Shown: positions 1-7,666, numbered from the stretch's first letter. The stretch is 14,296 bases of DNA from Dehalococcoidales bacterium (GCA_028713395.1 JAQTOJ010000020.1:1-14296), one strand, 5' to 3'. Numbers and translations: made by a program. Notes: generated by a model not told the origin, from the sequence alone.

Positions 1-1155
1 CGTAGCGACGTCATTGAAATAATCTCTGGCCAGGGCGATCCGCTGTTCAGTTTCACTTAATTCCCTTTGCAGTTTTAAGAAAAGCTCCGAGGCTTTCAGG
101 TCCGGGTAATTTTCCAAGGCGACTTTCAAAGTGGCGGCACAACCTGCCCGGGTCTGCCCGCTCTCCGCCGCTAATTGATCGCGAAGCTGGGTGACCAGTG
201 TCTGTAAGCCTTTTTCATGCTTAGCATAGCCGTCTACCACAGAAACAAGGTTTGGTATCAGATCATTGCGGCGCTTCAACTGAATATCGATCTGACCTTC
301 CGCCTGACGGACGCGGAGACGCAGGTTGACCAGGCTGTTGTACACTGTCCATCCCCAACCCAGTCCCATAACGAACAAGTAACCGATACTTGCAAATGCA
401 TAGAGTTGCATCTTATGGTTTGGGAGACCAGAGTTCGCGAGGAATGCGCCGCCCAGCGCCAGTAAAAGACCCAAGACGATGAAGCCCCATAATCCGAGGG
501 CAAATCCCGAACTGACCTGTTTTTCCGTGCGGACTGAAATGAGGAACATTGGGGACTTTTTGTCCTTGGCGATCTCCGCCGCCACGACATCCTGCCGTTC
601 TCTGGCTTGCCCCATAACGTACAATTTGGTATGCAGCGGAATGGCGTGCTCCACAAAACGGCGCCGGAAATCGGAGTTGACGATGGCGGCCGCCGGTCCC
701 TTATTGTAATAGAGAGGGTCGGCCCGCCCCACGGTCTTATCGAAAACCTCTTTATCCTCGATGCTTGCTCCTTCAGGAATAATGCGGATCACTCCGGCAT
801 CGTCTTTGAGGTAAAAGGGGATGGATTGAGCGCCGTTAGCCACGGTTTTCCAGCCGCTTTCGTGGCGGGTGTGCGTTGTCGTATGTCCTTTGGAGTCGGT
901 GGTCGTGTAGGTGACGGTGCGGGACCAGTGTTCATCAACATGCCAGGTATAAACCACGCAAGGGATTTCTGCCAACCGGCTGGTGACGGGGGCATCACTT
1001 TCCGCGGTGCCTTTCAGTTCCGCCAGACCGATGAACACCCCCAGTGTTTTTGACGTTGGCGTATCATCGACGAGTCGTTTTTTACGGAAAAAATAGAAGG
1101 CACCGATCAGACTCCCTAATGCCAATACGGCGCCGATAAGCAAAGATATGCCCAT
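1..1155 (-). CDS. GIDE-LemA fusion membrane protein (3' end beyond the left edge)
   Basis: An uninterrupted minus-strand frame runs from ATG at 1155 to the window edge (385 codons visible). Residues 2-23 form a membrane segment. About residues 36-215 resemble the GIDE domain (Pfam 'E3 ubiquitin ligase' family, best known from mitochondrial MUL1), with short motifs such as GVFIGLAELKG and PCVVYTWHV. No RING finger is visible, so ubiquitin ligase activity is not implied. Two hydrophobic segments follow at about 217-239 and 250-270. From about 275 the sequence is typical LemA, including QIDIQLKRRNDLIPNLV and YFNDVAT. Roughly the last 70 residues of a normal LemA domain would lie outside the window. 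A TTG at 1164, 9 bases after a GGGG run, is an alternative start. The gene follows dinB by about 25-34 bases and is probably co-transcribed. The physiological role is unknown; LemA-fold proteins are membrane-anchored helical bundles. Confidence 0.85.
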   Translation of the reverse strand, partial: MGISLLIGAVLALGSLIGAFYFFRKKRLVDDTPTSKTLGVFIGLAELKGTAESDAPVTSRLAEIPCVVYTWHVDEHWSRTVTYTTTDSKGHTTTHTRHESGWKTVANGAQSIPFYLKDDAGVIRIIPEGASIEDKEVFDKTVGRADPLYYNKGPAAAIVNSDFRRRFVEHAIPLHTKLYVMGQARERQDVVAAEIAKDKKSPMFLISVRTEKQVSSGFALGLWGFIVLGLLLALGGAFLANSGLPNHKMQLYAFASIGYLFVMGLGWGWTVYNSLVNLRLRVRQAEGQIDIQLKRRNDLIPNLVSVVDGYAKHEKGLQTLVTQLRDQLAAESGQTRAGCAATLKVALENYPDLKASELFLKLQRELSETEQRIALARDYFNDVAT

Positions 1156-1188
1156 AACTACCAATGATAATTGCCCCGGTGAGTCACG

Positions 1189-2409
1189 TCAAGATATTTG
1201 CAGCGGGGGATGGGTGAAATCGCTGCTGCCGCTATGATAAGCTTTTCTGAGTTGTAACGTTTGTCCGCTTTGTATCACCGAAAAACCGTACTTTACCCGC
1301 ATTTTATCAATGACCCGGTTCAGTTTTTCCCATCGTTGCTCCATTCCGTTTAACAGAGGCAACTGGCGTCCCGGTTCGTTGATAATACTTACCCCGATGC
1401 CGATTAACCTGACCGCTCTTTTATCTGCCTGAACGGTCTTTTTTAACAAACTATCGCCGGTTTGAAAAATATACTGGTCGGCATCGGTTGGATTTGCTAG
1501 CGTGCACTGGCGGGTGAGAGTGGTGAAATCTGCAAATCTGACCTTGATGGCAACACAGGCAGTCTGCCGGCCATACCGGCGCAGGTCGGCGCCTACTTTT
1601 TCTGCCAGGTAACGGAGCATGCCGGAGAGAAAAACCATGTCCCGGGTATCGCGTTCGAAAGTAGTTTCACGGCTGGTAGATTTGGCCTCGGCGGGCGGTA
1701 ACACGTGGCTGTGGTCGATGCCGTTAGCGTGACGGTGCAGTGTTTCTCCGTACATCCCGAACCTATGTTTCAGCGCTGTTTCCGGCATTCGGGCAAGTAT
1801 TCCGATGGTTTTGATGCCCAACCCTTTCAGAATGGCCTCGGTTTTTTCCCCGACGCCCGGCAACTTCCGGATAGCCAGCGGCGCCAGGAAAGCGGCTTCG
1901 CCGCCTGGCAATACTTGCATCAAGCCATCCGGTTTGGCCTCGTCCGAAGCCACCTTGGCGACAATTTTGCAGGGGGCAATGCCGATAGATGCCGCCAGCC
2001 CCAATTCTGCCCGTACCCTTGCCCTGATTTTTTGCGCCATTTCATAAATGGATTTGTGTAAAGACTCGAAGCCGGTCACTTCAAGGAAAGCTTCATCCAG
2101 TCCCATCGGTTCCAAAAACGGAGAGAAATCTGCCAGAATCCCCATAAACCGGCGGGAAGCTTCTGCGTAGCGGTGGTAATTGCCGGTAAGGAAAATGGCC
2201 TGGGGACACAGGCGTAGTGCTGTGGCCATTGGCATGCCGGAGTGCACCCCGAAAGCACGTGCTTCGTAAGAAGCTGTGGCAACCACGCCGCGCCGATCGG
2301 TGCTGCCTCCCACCACTACCGGTTTACCTTTTAGCGCCGGATTCAATACCTGTTCCACGGAGACAAAGAAGGCGTCTAGATCAATATGCATAACGGTTTT
2401 TAGTGGCAT
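1189..2409 (-). CDS. dinB: DNA polymerase IV (Y-family translesion polymerase)
   Basis: This 406-residue protein is full length for DinB, which carries out error-prone synthesis across damaged bases. The palm motif HIDLDAFF (8-15) supplies the first catalytic Asp (D10) and the steric-gate Phe (F15). LDEAFLEV supplies the second acidic pair (D105, E106), with Gly103 where Ser is usual. A helix-hairpin-helix lies at about 183-206 (LPGVGEKTEAILKGLG). The little-finger domain follows, and QLPLL at 349-353 looks like the sliding-clamp motif normally written QL[SP]LF. The start is supported by AAGGG 7 bases upstream of ATG. A palindrome resembling an SOS box lies 34-55 bases upstream, suggesting damage-inducible control. 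The GIDE-LemA gene follows in the same direction. Confidence 0.96.
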   Translation of the reverse strand: MPLKTVMHIDLDAFFVSVEQVLNPALKGKPVVVGGSTDRRGVVATASYEARAFGVHSGMPMATALRLCPQAIFLTGNYHRYAEASRRFMGILADFSPFLEPMGLDEAFLEVTGFESLHKSIYEMAQKIRARVRAELGLAASIGIAPCKIVAKVASDEAKPDGLMQVLPGGEAAFLAPLAIRKLPGVGEKTEAILKGLGIKTIGILARMPETALKHRFGMYGETLHRHANGIDHSHVLPPAEAKSTSRETTFERDTRDMVFLSGMLRYLAEKVGADLRRYGRQTACVAIKVRFADFTTLTRQCTLANPTDADQYIFQTGDSLLKKTVQADKRAVRLIGIGVSIINEPGRQLPLLNGMEQRWEKLNRVIDKMRVKYGFSVIQSGQTLQLRKAYHSGSSDFTHPPLQIS

Positions 2410-2442
2410 CTTTTACCCTTACGGCTAGTGGTTGGTTCCTTA

Positions 2443-2464
2443 TATTAGCACAAATGTACTAATA
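2443..2464. promoter_or_regulatory. Palindromic operator, probable LexA (SOS) box of dinB
   Basis: This 22-base inverted repeat has 9 of 11 arm positions pairing; its core at 2446-2461 reads TAGCACAAATGTACTA. It fits the cyanobacterial LexA consensus RGTACNNNDGTWCB with one mismatch on either strand. It covers the proposed dinB -10 element, where a bound repressor would block transcription. Assignment to LexA is inferred from the dinB context and motif similarity; no lexA gene is in view. Confidence 0.6.
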
Positions 2465-2487
2465 AATATAGGGTAAAAGCTGACCAA
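2459..2487 (-). promoter_or_regulatory. Possible dinB promoter
   Basis: On the minus strand, TTGGTC (2487-2482), a 17-base spacer and TATTAG (2464-2459) form a weak sigma-70-like promoter, with 3/6 and 4/6 matches. Its -10 lies inside the palindrome at 2443-2464. Transcription would begin near 2452, leaving a leader of about 43 bases. The hexamers are poor, so this rests mainly on position. Confidence 0.35.
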
Positions 2488-2565
2488 TAAATTTTAGGAA
2501 ACTACCCTAACTTTTTCTTCAGTTATTCGTTTTAATAAGAGAAGACTGGAAGAGGAGGGGTGAAA

Positions 2566-2673
2566 ATGAATGAATTACTAAGAAAGCTCGCATTCAAATT
2601 ACGCTGGCTGGCCATGTCGGACCGGAAACGCTACGCGTATCTCTGGTGCCGCACAGAAGAACATTTGAAATGA
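2566..2673 (+). CDS. Small basic protein of unknown function (35 aa)
   Basis: ATG at 2566 is preceded by AGAGGAGGGG, with 5 bases between the purine run and the start, which is one of the strongest ribosome binding sites in the window. The frame encodes 35 residues and ends in TGA. The peptide begins MNELLRKLAFKLRWLAMSDR and continues with an aromatic, basic stretch (KRYAYLW). It has nine Lys/Arg against four acidic residues, and its first half could form an amphipathic helix. No transmembrane segment is obvious. It is divergent from dinB, downstream of the palindrome at 2443-2464, and converges on the thiolase gene with a 16-base gap. TTTAAT at 2531-2536 could be its -10, but no good -35 is seen. 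I do not recognise a family. The case for translation is the ribosome binding site and sensible codons. Confidence 0.55.
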   Translation: MNELLRKLAFKLRWLAMSDRKRYAYLWCRTEEHLK

Positions 2674-2689
2674 AGCTAAACCAACAAAC

Positions 2690-3823
2690 TTAAAGCCCTA
2701 GAATATGGATAAAACAAACACCCCCGGCGCCCACCATATGCGCCAAACCGATTCTGGGGCTTTTTGTTATCTGCCGCTTGCCGGCTTCTCCGCGCATCTG
2801 CCATAACAATTCCGCAATCTGCCCTACCCCTGTCGGCCCGATGGGGTGCCCCATAGAAATCAAACCCCCGCTGGTGTTCACCGGAATCCGGCCGTTGATC
2901 GCAGTCGCACCGCTCTCAATCAGTTTTCCGCCTTCACCCATAGGGCATAAACCCAACGCTTCGTAATAGAGGATTTCTTCAATAGTGGCGGCATCATGCA
3001 CTTCCACCAGATTCAAATCTTTCGGACCGACTCCCGCCATTTCATAGGCTTTGGTCGCTGTGATTTGCGTCATCTCCACCAGGGGATCCACAGAGGCATT
3101 GCCGGTACACACGGAAGCCAATACTCTTGGCGAAGGCTTGGAGGTATACTTTGTTGCTACTTCTTTGGCGCAGAGAATCACTGCCGCCGCTCCCTCATCC
3201 CAGGGGCAGCAGTGCAAAACGGTCAGTGGGTCGGCAACCATCCGGGCATTGAAAACCTCTTCCATCGTCACCGCTTTTTGATAATGGGCATAAGGATTCA
3301 GGCTGCCGTTAAGATGGTTTTTTACGGAAACCATGGCCATTTGTTCCACGGTGGTGCCGTATTCCTTCATATGGCGGTGGGCGCGTTCTGCGAACCCCCG
3401 CATCATCGAGGTATTCGCCGGGGCTTTTACGGTTTCTTTCTGGGTTTCGTCAGGTTTGGTCTGCCGGTAAGCCCTTAATTTATCCACCCCCACAGCCAGC
3501 GCGACATCATGCGCTCCTGAGGCGATGGCGAGATAGGCTTCGCGGAAGCCGGCATTACCGCTGGCGGAAGCGTTTTCGATATTGGTCATTGTCATGCCGT
3601 TGGCACCGATATGCCAGCCAAGAATATGCCCGGCGGCGTTGCCCAGATTGGCGTTTGAGCAATAGCCGACTTCGATGTCCGCCCAGGGCACGCCGGCGTC
3701 TTTCAGGGCATTGTTGACAGCTTGCATCCCCATGGTGGTAAAAGGGGTTTCGGGATAAATGCCGTAGCGGTACAAGCCGGCCCCCAGCACAACCACTTCT
3801 CTTACCGGTCTTTTGTTAACCAT
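2690..3823 (-). CDS. Thiolase-superfamily protein, SCP-x/lipid-transfer type, with Cys-to-Ser at the nucleophile
   Basis: The 377-residue protein resembles the SCP-x branch of thiolases, often annotated acetyl-CoA acetyltransferase or lipid-transfer protein, which acts on acyl-CoA thioesters. Supporting motifs are VEVHDAATIEEILYYEALGLC (H276 within it) and SGGLISMGHPIGPTG (H326). The loop that normally carries the catalytic Cys reads NIENASASG, with Ser86 encoded by TCC in its place, so ordinary thiolysis or condensation is doubtful. The C-terminal region reads AHMVGAGG, without the second Cys of biosynthetic thiolases. GGGGAG a few bases upstream supports ATG at 3823, which lies 22 bases inside the end of comEC, so translation is probably coupled. 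No DUF35 partner gene is adjacent. It could be a degenerate thiolase or an aldolase-like relative. Confidence 0.85.
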   Translation of the reverse strand: MVNKRPVREVVVLGAGLYRYGIYPETPFTTMGMQAVNNALKDAGVPWADIEVGYCSNANLGNAAGHILGWHIGANGMTMTNIENASASGNAGFREAYLAIASGAHDVALAVGVDKLRAYRQTKPDETQKETVKAPANTSMMRGFAERAHRHMKEYGTTVEQMAMVSVKNHLNGSLNPYAHYQKAVTMEEVFNARMVADPLTVLHCCPWDEGAAAVILCAKEVATKYTSKPSPRVLASVCTGNASVDPLVEMTQITATKAYEMAGVGPKDLNLVEVHDAATIEEILYYEALGLCPMGEGGKLIESGATAINGRIPVNTSGGLISMGHPIGPTGVGQIAELLWQMRGEAGKRQITKSPRIGLAHMVGAGGVCFIHILGL

Positions 3824-6189
3824 AAATTCTCCCCATTTGTCGTCAAGGTAATTGTACCATTCAGGTCAGTACGGTAGATATGTTCTTGTCCGATTATTCC
3901 GCTCAATCTGAGGAGCGTTTCTTTGGCAGGGTGCCCGTATTCATTATTCGCGCCCACGGAAATGACGGCGATCACTGGCTCAACAACCGCCAGGAATTCG
4001 CCGCTGGTACCATACTCCGAACCGTGGTGCGGCACCTTTAAAACCGTGCTTTTTAGCGGCGCCCGTGACATCAATAGTTCGGTTTCCGTTGTAGCACTGA
4101 TATCCGCGGTAAAAAGAAAACTCACTTTGCCATCGCTCAGCCTCAGAACGATCCCTTCGTTATCCAGGCTATCCCCGTCCAACGATTCAGGCGCGTGTAT
4201 GATGTCCAATGAAATGCCTCGGTCAGTCAGGTTAATTGTCTGCCCGGTTTGCGCGGATGTGACCTTGATCTTTTTACTCGTTACCAACTCTTCCCATTCC
4301 AGCCATAAAGGCGAAACCGAATTCGTCATCGGTTCCAACACCTGCTGCACACGGTATTTGCTGACCGCATCGATCAAGCCGGTCAGGTGGTCGGCGTGGG
4401 GGTGGGTCACAATCACCAGCTCGATCGTACGGTCCCAGAAAGGCATTTTTTTACCTAACTCGCGGTTCAACGCCTGGCGGCTCGGGCCGCCGTCGATCAA
4501 GATATCCTGATTGCCCATCTGTATGAGAATAGCATCACCCTGTCCCACGTCCAGATAACTGACGTGTAAATCTTTATCCGGTAACGTGAAGACAAAAGCG
4601 GTTGAAAGCACAACCAGCACTGTCAAAGGCGGCAGAACCCATTTTAGAGGTATTCTTGATAGAGAATAGAAAAAACGGTTTTGCCATGCTAACGACTTTT
4701 TACTTCGATGAGCAAGAAGGACGACTGCTGTCAGTATTACAAAATACCCGATGACCACCAATGGATGAATGCTGCTGGTTTGTAGAGCTGCCGCCGGCAG
4801 TTTCGCCAAAGAATCGATTACCGCCAGCATGTAAGACAGGAAAAGCCAGGCGACCCATCCTAACACGGTGCCGAGTGGTAAAAAGATTAACCCGCCAATG
4901 GCTGAAAGGGCGCTGAAAAGCATAATTGCCGGTAGCACCGGCAATATTAACAGGGTCGCCACCGGCGAGACTATTGAAAAAACACCGAAATAACGCGCGA
5001 GTAAAGGCCAGACTACGAGTGTTACCCCCAGTGTCACGGAGAAACTATCGGTAATCCATTTCAGAGAAGTGGCCACAATGCCTTCTTCTCCGGCAATTGT
5101 CGTCACCAGGTTTTTCCCTGTATTCTGTAAGTACGGCACGACATAAACTAGAGCCAGCATCGCCAGGAAGCTCAACTGGAAAGACACATCCCACAAAACC
5201 CGGGGAGTGATAGCGGTCATAATACCTGCCGCCAACGCCAGGCCGGTCATGAGGCTGTGCTGCCTGCCCAGCAGATCGGCGCAGAGGAACAGGGAAACGA
5301 TAAAAGCCGCTCTGACCACCGGCGGCTCAACCCCTGTCAGTAAGGCGTATGCCCAAATGGCTGTCAGCGCCAGCCAGATGTAGACCTGCCGCCGTTTACC
5401 GAAAAGCCAGGCGCCGGTGGCGACGAGTATCCCTGATAGAATATTCAGATTCACCCCGGAAATTGCTAGGATGTGAGTTGTGCCGGTAATAGTGAAATTT
5501 TTTTGTAACGCCGGCGGTATGTTCCCGCGTATCCCCAACAAAATACCTTGCGCTAGAGAAGCCTGCGGTTCAGGCAATACTTCAGCCAGTTTCTGAGCTA
5601 GTGTTACACGTATTTTATAAATCGACCCAAGTAAGGAGAAGCCCTGGTGGCGTTCTACACTGGTGACCTCGGGAAAAACGGCTAACGAGAAAATGCCTTG
5701 ATCAGCGAGATAACCCGGATAATCGAACTCATCCACTTGCTGCGGGGTGGTAAGCGTGCCTTGTATCGTTAAGCTATCGCCATAGGCATATTCGGGGTAA
5801 AGTGACGCGAAGACCAACACTTTTCCTTCGCTGGTTTGCCATATATCGGCGGATTTGATACCGGTGACTTTCAATATAATTTGGGCATAAGTATCACGGA
5901 TATCGGGAGCGGCAGATACAGTACCCCTGATTTCCACTACGCCTTTATCTGTATAGTTTTGCGCCGTTTGATTGGCGTTTATCGTCGCTGCCGAATCGTA
6001 CCGGACTGCGCCGCCCAACAAGGCAAACAGGCAAACACAGGCAAGGGTGATTTGTTTACGGTGTTGACGGAAAAAGAACACTAACAAAAACGGCAATAAT
6101 CCCGGTAATAACGCCCACAAAGGTAACTTAAGAAAACTACCGATAAATATACCCGTCAGCCATGCAATGCCGCTATATACCAGTAACAA
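3802..6189 (-). CDS. comEC: ComEC/Rec2 DNA-uptake channel protein
   Basis: This 795-residue inner-membrane protein carries single-stranded DNA into the cytoplasm during natural transformation. Two hydrophobic segments open the protein. The soluble DUF4131-type (OB-like) part covers about 80-175, and the polytopic Competence domain about 210-500 with ILAISGVNLNI (the usual SGLH His is Asn245-247 region). From 540 there is a metallo-beta-lactamase-like domain: LDVGQGDA (546-553), the metal motif HPHADH (596-601), FTADIS (693-698) and KVPHHGS (718-724). The metal ligands look intact, suggesting a working nuclease domain. The start is TTG at 6189, supported by GAGGAG 6-7 bases upstream. It follows comEA by 12 bases and overlaps the thiolase gene by 22. 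Confidence 0.95.
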   Translation of the reverse strand: MLLVYSGIAWLTGIFIGSFLKLPLWALLPGLLPFLLVFFFRQHRKQITLACVCLFALLGGAVRYDSAATINANQTAQNYTDKGVVEIRGTVSAAPDIRDTYAQIILKVTGIKSADIWQTSEGKVLVFASLYPEYAYGDSLTIQGTLTTPQQVDEFDYPGYLADQGIFSLAVFPEVTSVERHQGFSLLGSIYKIRVTLAQKLAEVLPEPQASLAQGILLGIRGNIPPALQKNFTITGTTHILAISGVNLNILSGILVATGAWLFGKRRQVYIWLALTAIWAYALLTGVEPPVVRAAFIVSLFLCADLLGRQHSLMTGLALAAGIMTAITPRVLWDVSFQLSFLAMLALVYVVPYLQNTGKNLVTTIAGEEGIVATSLKWITDSFSVTLGVTLVVWPLLARYFGVFSIVSPVATLLILPVLPAIMLFSALSAIGGLIFLPLGTVLGWVAWLFLSYMLAVIDSLAKLPAAALQTSSIHPLVVIGYFVILTAVVLLAHRSKKSLAWQNRFFYSLSRIPLKWVLPPLTVLVVLSTAFVFTLPDKDLHVSYLDVGQGDAILIQMGNQDILIDGGPSRQALNRELGKKMPFWDRTIELVIVTHPHADHLTGLIDAVSKYRVQQVLEPMTNSVSPLWLEWEELVTSKKIKVTSAQTGQTINLTDRGISLDIIHAPESLDGDSLDNEGIVLRLSDGKVSFLFTADISATTETELLMSRAPLKSTVLKVPHHGSEYGTSGEFLAVVEPVIAVISVGANNEYGHPAKETLLRLSGIIGQEHIYRTDLNGTITLTTNGENLWLTKDR

Positions 6190-6201
6190 ACAGGACTCCT
6201 C

Positions 6202-6801
6202 TTAATCGGTCACCGTGATCAATTCTTTGACCTCATCGTAGAGCTTTTGACTGAAACCGGCTATTTTCATAATGTCAGCAGTGGTTTTGAATGGCCCATT
6301 CGTTTCACGGTAAACCACGATTGCTTGCGCCCGTGTAGCGCCGATACCGGGCAAAGCCTCCAGCAGCCAGGCATCGGCGGTATTGATGTTCACTTTTTGA
6401 GGGGAAGCTCCTAGTCCTTGAGAAATAACAGTAAGTTTTAGTGAATCCGGTTGAGCACCCACAACGCCACCCGCCGCTGCCAGCAGGCTGTCCACCGAGT
6501 CATCAGACTGGAAAGGGTAAATACCAGGACTGGTCACACTGCCGCTGATCGTAACAAATCCGCTAACCGGATTATCCGAAGGTAAAGTGATTTCCAGCGG
6601 ACGGGGAGGCTGGTAGCGGGATAAGATGATACCGCTGGTTATCCCGAGAATCACCAGCAGAACCAAAATGGCGAAAATCCCCCATCTTGACTGGGGCGCG
6701 GGTTTAACATCCGGCAAAATATAACTCCCTTGCGATAAATGTTTTATCACATCATAGAGATGTTCACGGGGCGTGTCAATATTTTTGACAAACCGTTTCA
6801 C
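6202..6801 (-). CDS. comEA: ComEA competence DNA receptor (SLBB and helix-hairpin-helix)
   Basis: ComEA binds incoming double-stranded DNA at the outer face of the membrane and hands it to ComEC. This 199-residue version has a cytoplasmic N-terminus of about 39 residues, one membrane segment (40-60), an SLBB-type domain (about 81-127, TISGSVTSPGIYPF) and a C-terminal helix-hairpin-helix pair (136-199) with INTADAWLLEALPGIG. This order matches Gram-positive-type ComEA. The first codon is GTG at 6801, with no clear Shine-Dalgarno sequence in front. An ATG overlapping it at 6803 is out of frame. The gene starts 50 bases from a divergent crotonase gene and leads directly into comEC. No comEB or pilin genes are in view. 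Confidence 0.92.
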   Translation of the reverse strand: MKRFVKNIDTPREHLYDVIKHLSQGSYILPDVKPAPQSRWGIFAILVLLVILGITSGIILSRYQPPRPLEITLPSDNPVSGFVTISGSVTSPGIYPFQSDDSVDSLLAAAGGVVGAQPDSLKLTVISQGLGASPQKVNINTADAWLLEALPGIGATRAQAIVVYRETNGPFKTTADIMKIAGFSQKLYDEVKELITVTD

Positions 6802-6813
6802 ATTGACTATGAT
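6785..6813 (+). promoter_or_regulatory. Near-consensus sigma-70 promoter of the crotonase gene
   Basis: TTGACA (6785-6790), a 17-base spacer and TATGAT (6808-6813) match the sigma-70 consensus at 6/6 and 5/6. Transcription would start near 6820, about 32 bases before the crotonase ATG. The -35 and part of the spacer lie inside the first codons of the divergent comEA, so the two genes may interfere. Confidence 0.75.
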
Positions 6814-6851
6814 GGCAGCACGCCGGTGTTTCCAGAAAGCGGGAGGTTAAA

Positions 6852-7649
6852 ATGCCTGATAATGAAGTCTTGATTTACGAGAAAAAATTCGATGGCAAGG
6901 TAGTAGTGATGACGATGAACCGTCCGGATGCCGGAAATTCGCTTAATCGTCCCCTTTCCAATGCGCTATCCGAAGGCTGGGAAAGATTTCAGGCAGATAA
7001 AGATGCCCGCGTAGCAATCTTGACCGGAGCCGGAGAAAAGTTTTTTTGCGCCGGGGCGGATTTGAAAGAAACCACCCAGGAACGCACCGGACAAACGGTT
7101 CTGGTTCCCGTAAAGCGTCCCGGGATAGTCGACCCGCTGCCGGAATCCTTACGCCTTTGGAAGCCTACAATTGCCGCCATAAATGGTTACGCGGTAGCGG
7201 CCGGGTGGTATATGGCGCAACAATGCGATATCAGAATTGCATCAGCTCACGCCGAGATGGGCATCGCTGAGGCACGGTGGAACATGCCGGCGGCTTGGAT
7301 CAGTATGATGACCCGGCAAATGCACATGGGGCACGCGTTGGAAATTGCCCTCTGGGGAGACAAGAGAATCACGGCGCAGCGCGCTTACGAGATCGGTTGG
7401 GTGAATCGGGTCGTGCCAAAAGAAAAATTAATGGCGGAAGCGTTGGATTGGGCGGAAAGAATGCTTTACATGGCGCCCCGGGCGGTGCGTAACTTCAAGC
7501 AAATCATTTATCGGACGCATACTATGGCCACCGAGGAAGGCTATGCCTTGGCGCTGGCTATTGAGCAGAATCTGGTGGGTATGGCGGACTCAATCGAAGG
7601 GCCGAAAGCTTTCAGCGAGAAACGGAAACCGAATTTCCAGGATAAATAG
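6852..7649 (+). CDS. Crotonase-superfamily protein (enoyl-CoA hydratase/isomerase-like)
   Basis: The 265-residue protein has the crotonase fold that stabilises enolates of acyl-CoA thioesters. The first oxyanion-hole motif is FFCAGADL (64-71) and the second is AINGYAVAAGW (109-119). Aligned to rat enoyl-CoA hydratase, the first catalytic Glu (Glu144) is Tyr120, while the second (Glu164) is kept as Glu140. True hydratases use both, so an isomerase, hydrolase or other crotonase reaction is possible. The C-terminal helical region (about 195-265) is present and the length is normal. GGAGG six bases before ATG at 6852 supports the start. It stands alone on the plus strand, divergent from comEA and convergent with the GNAT gene. 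Confidence 0.9.
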   Translation: MPDNEVLIYEKKFDGKVVVMTMNRPDAGNSLNRPLSNALSEGWERFQADKDARVAILTGAGEKFFCAGADLKETTQERTGQTVLVPVKRPGIVDPLPESLRLWKPTIAAINGYAVAAGWYMAQQCDIRIASAHAEMGIAEARWNMPAAWISMMTRQMHMGHALEIALWGDKRITAQRAYEIGWVNRVVPKEKLMAEALDWAERMLYMAPRAVRNFKQIIYRTHTMATEEGYALALAIEQNLVGMADSIEGPKAFSEKRKPNFQDK

Positions 7650-7666
7650 CTCGAAGCGAACAGAGG

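Noticed and set aside
276..656. 126-codon minus-strand reading frame
   Set aside because: It overlaps the GIDE-LemA gene in another frame, and its Trp/Ser/Arg-rich composition is typical of an out-of-frame translation.
607..1053. 148-codon plus-strand reading frame
   Set aside because: It is antisense to the GIDE domain frame, which shows clear family motifs, and it has no ribosome binding site or recognisable product.
2996..3478. 160-codon plus-strand reading frame
   Set aside because: It is antisense to the thiolase gene, His/Gly/Phe-rich, with no start signal; a shadow.
3923..4510. 195-codon plus-strand reading frame
   Set aside because: It is antisense to the metallo-beta-lactamase part of comEC, whose catalytic motifs prove the minus frame; a shadow.
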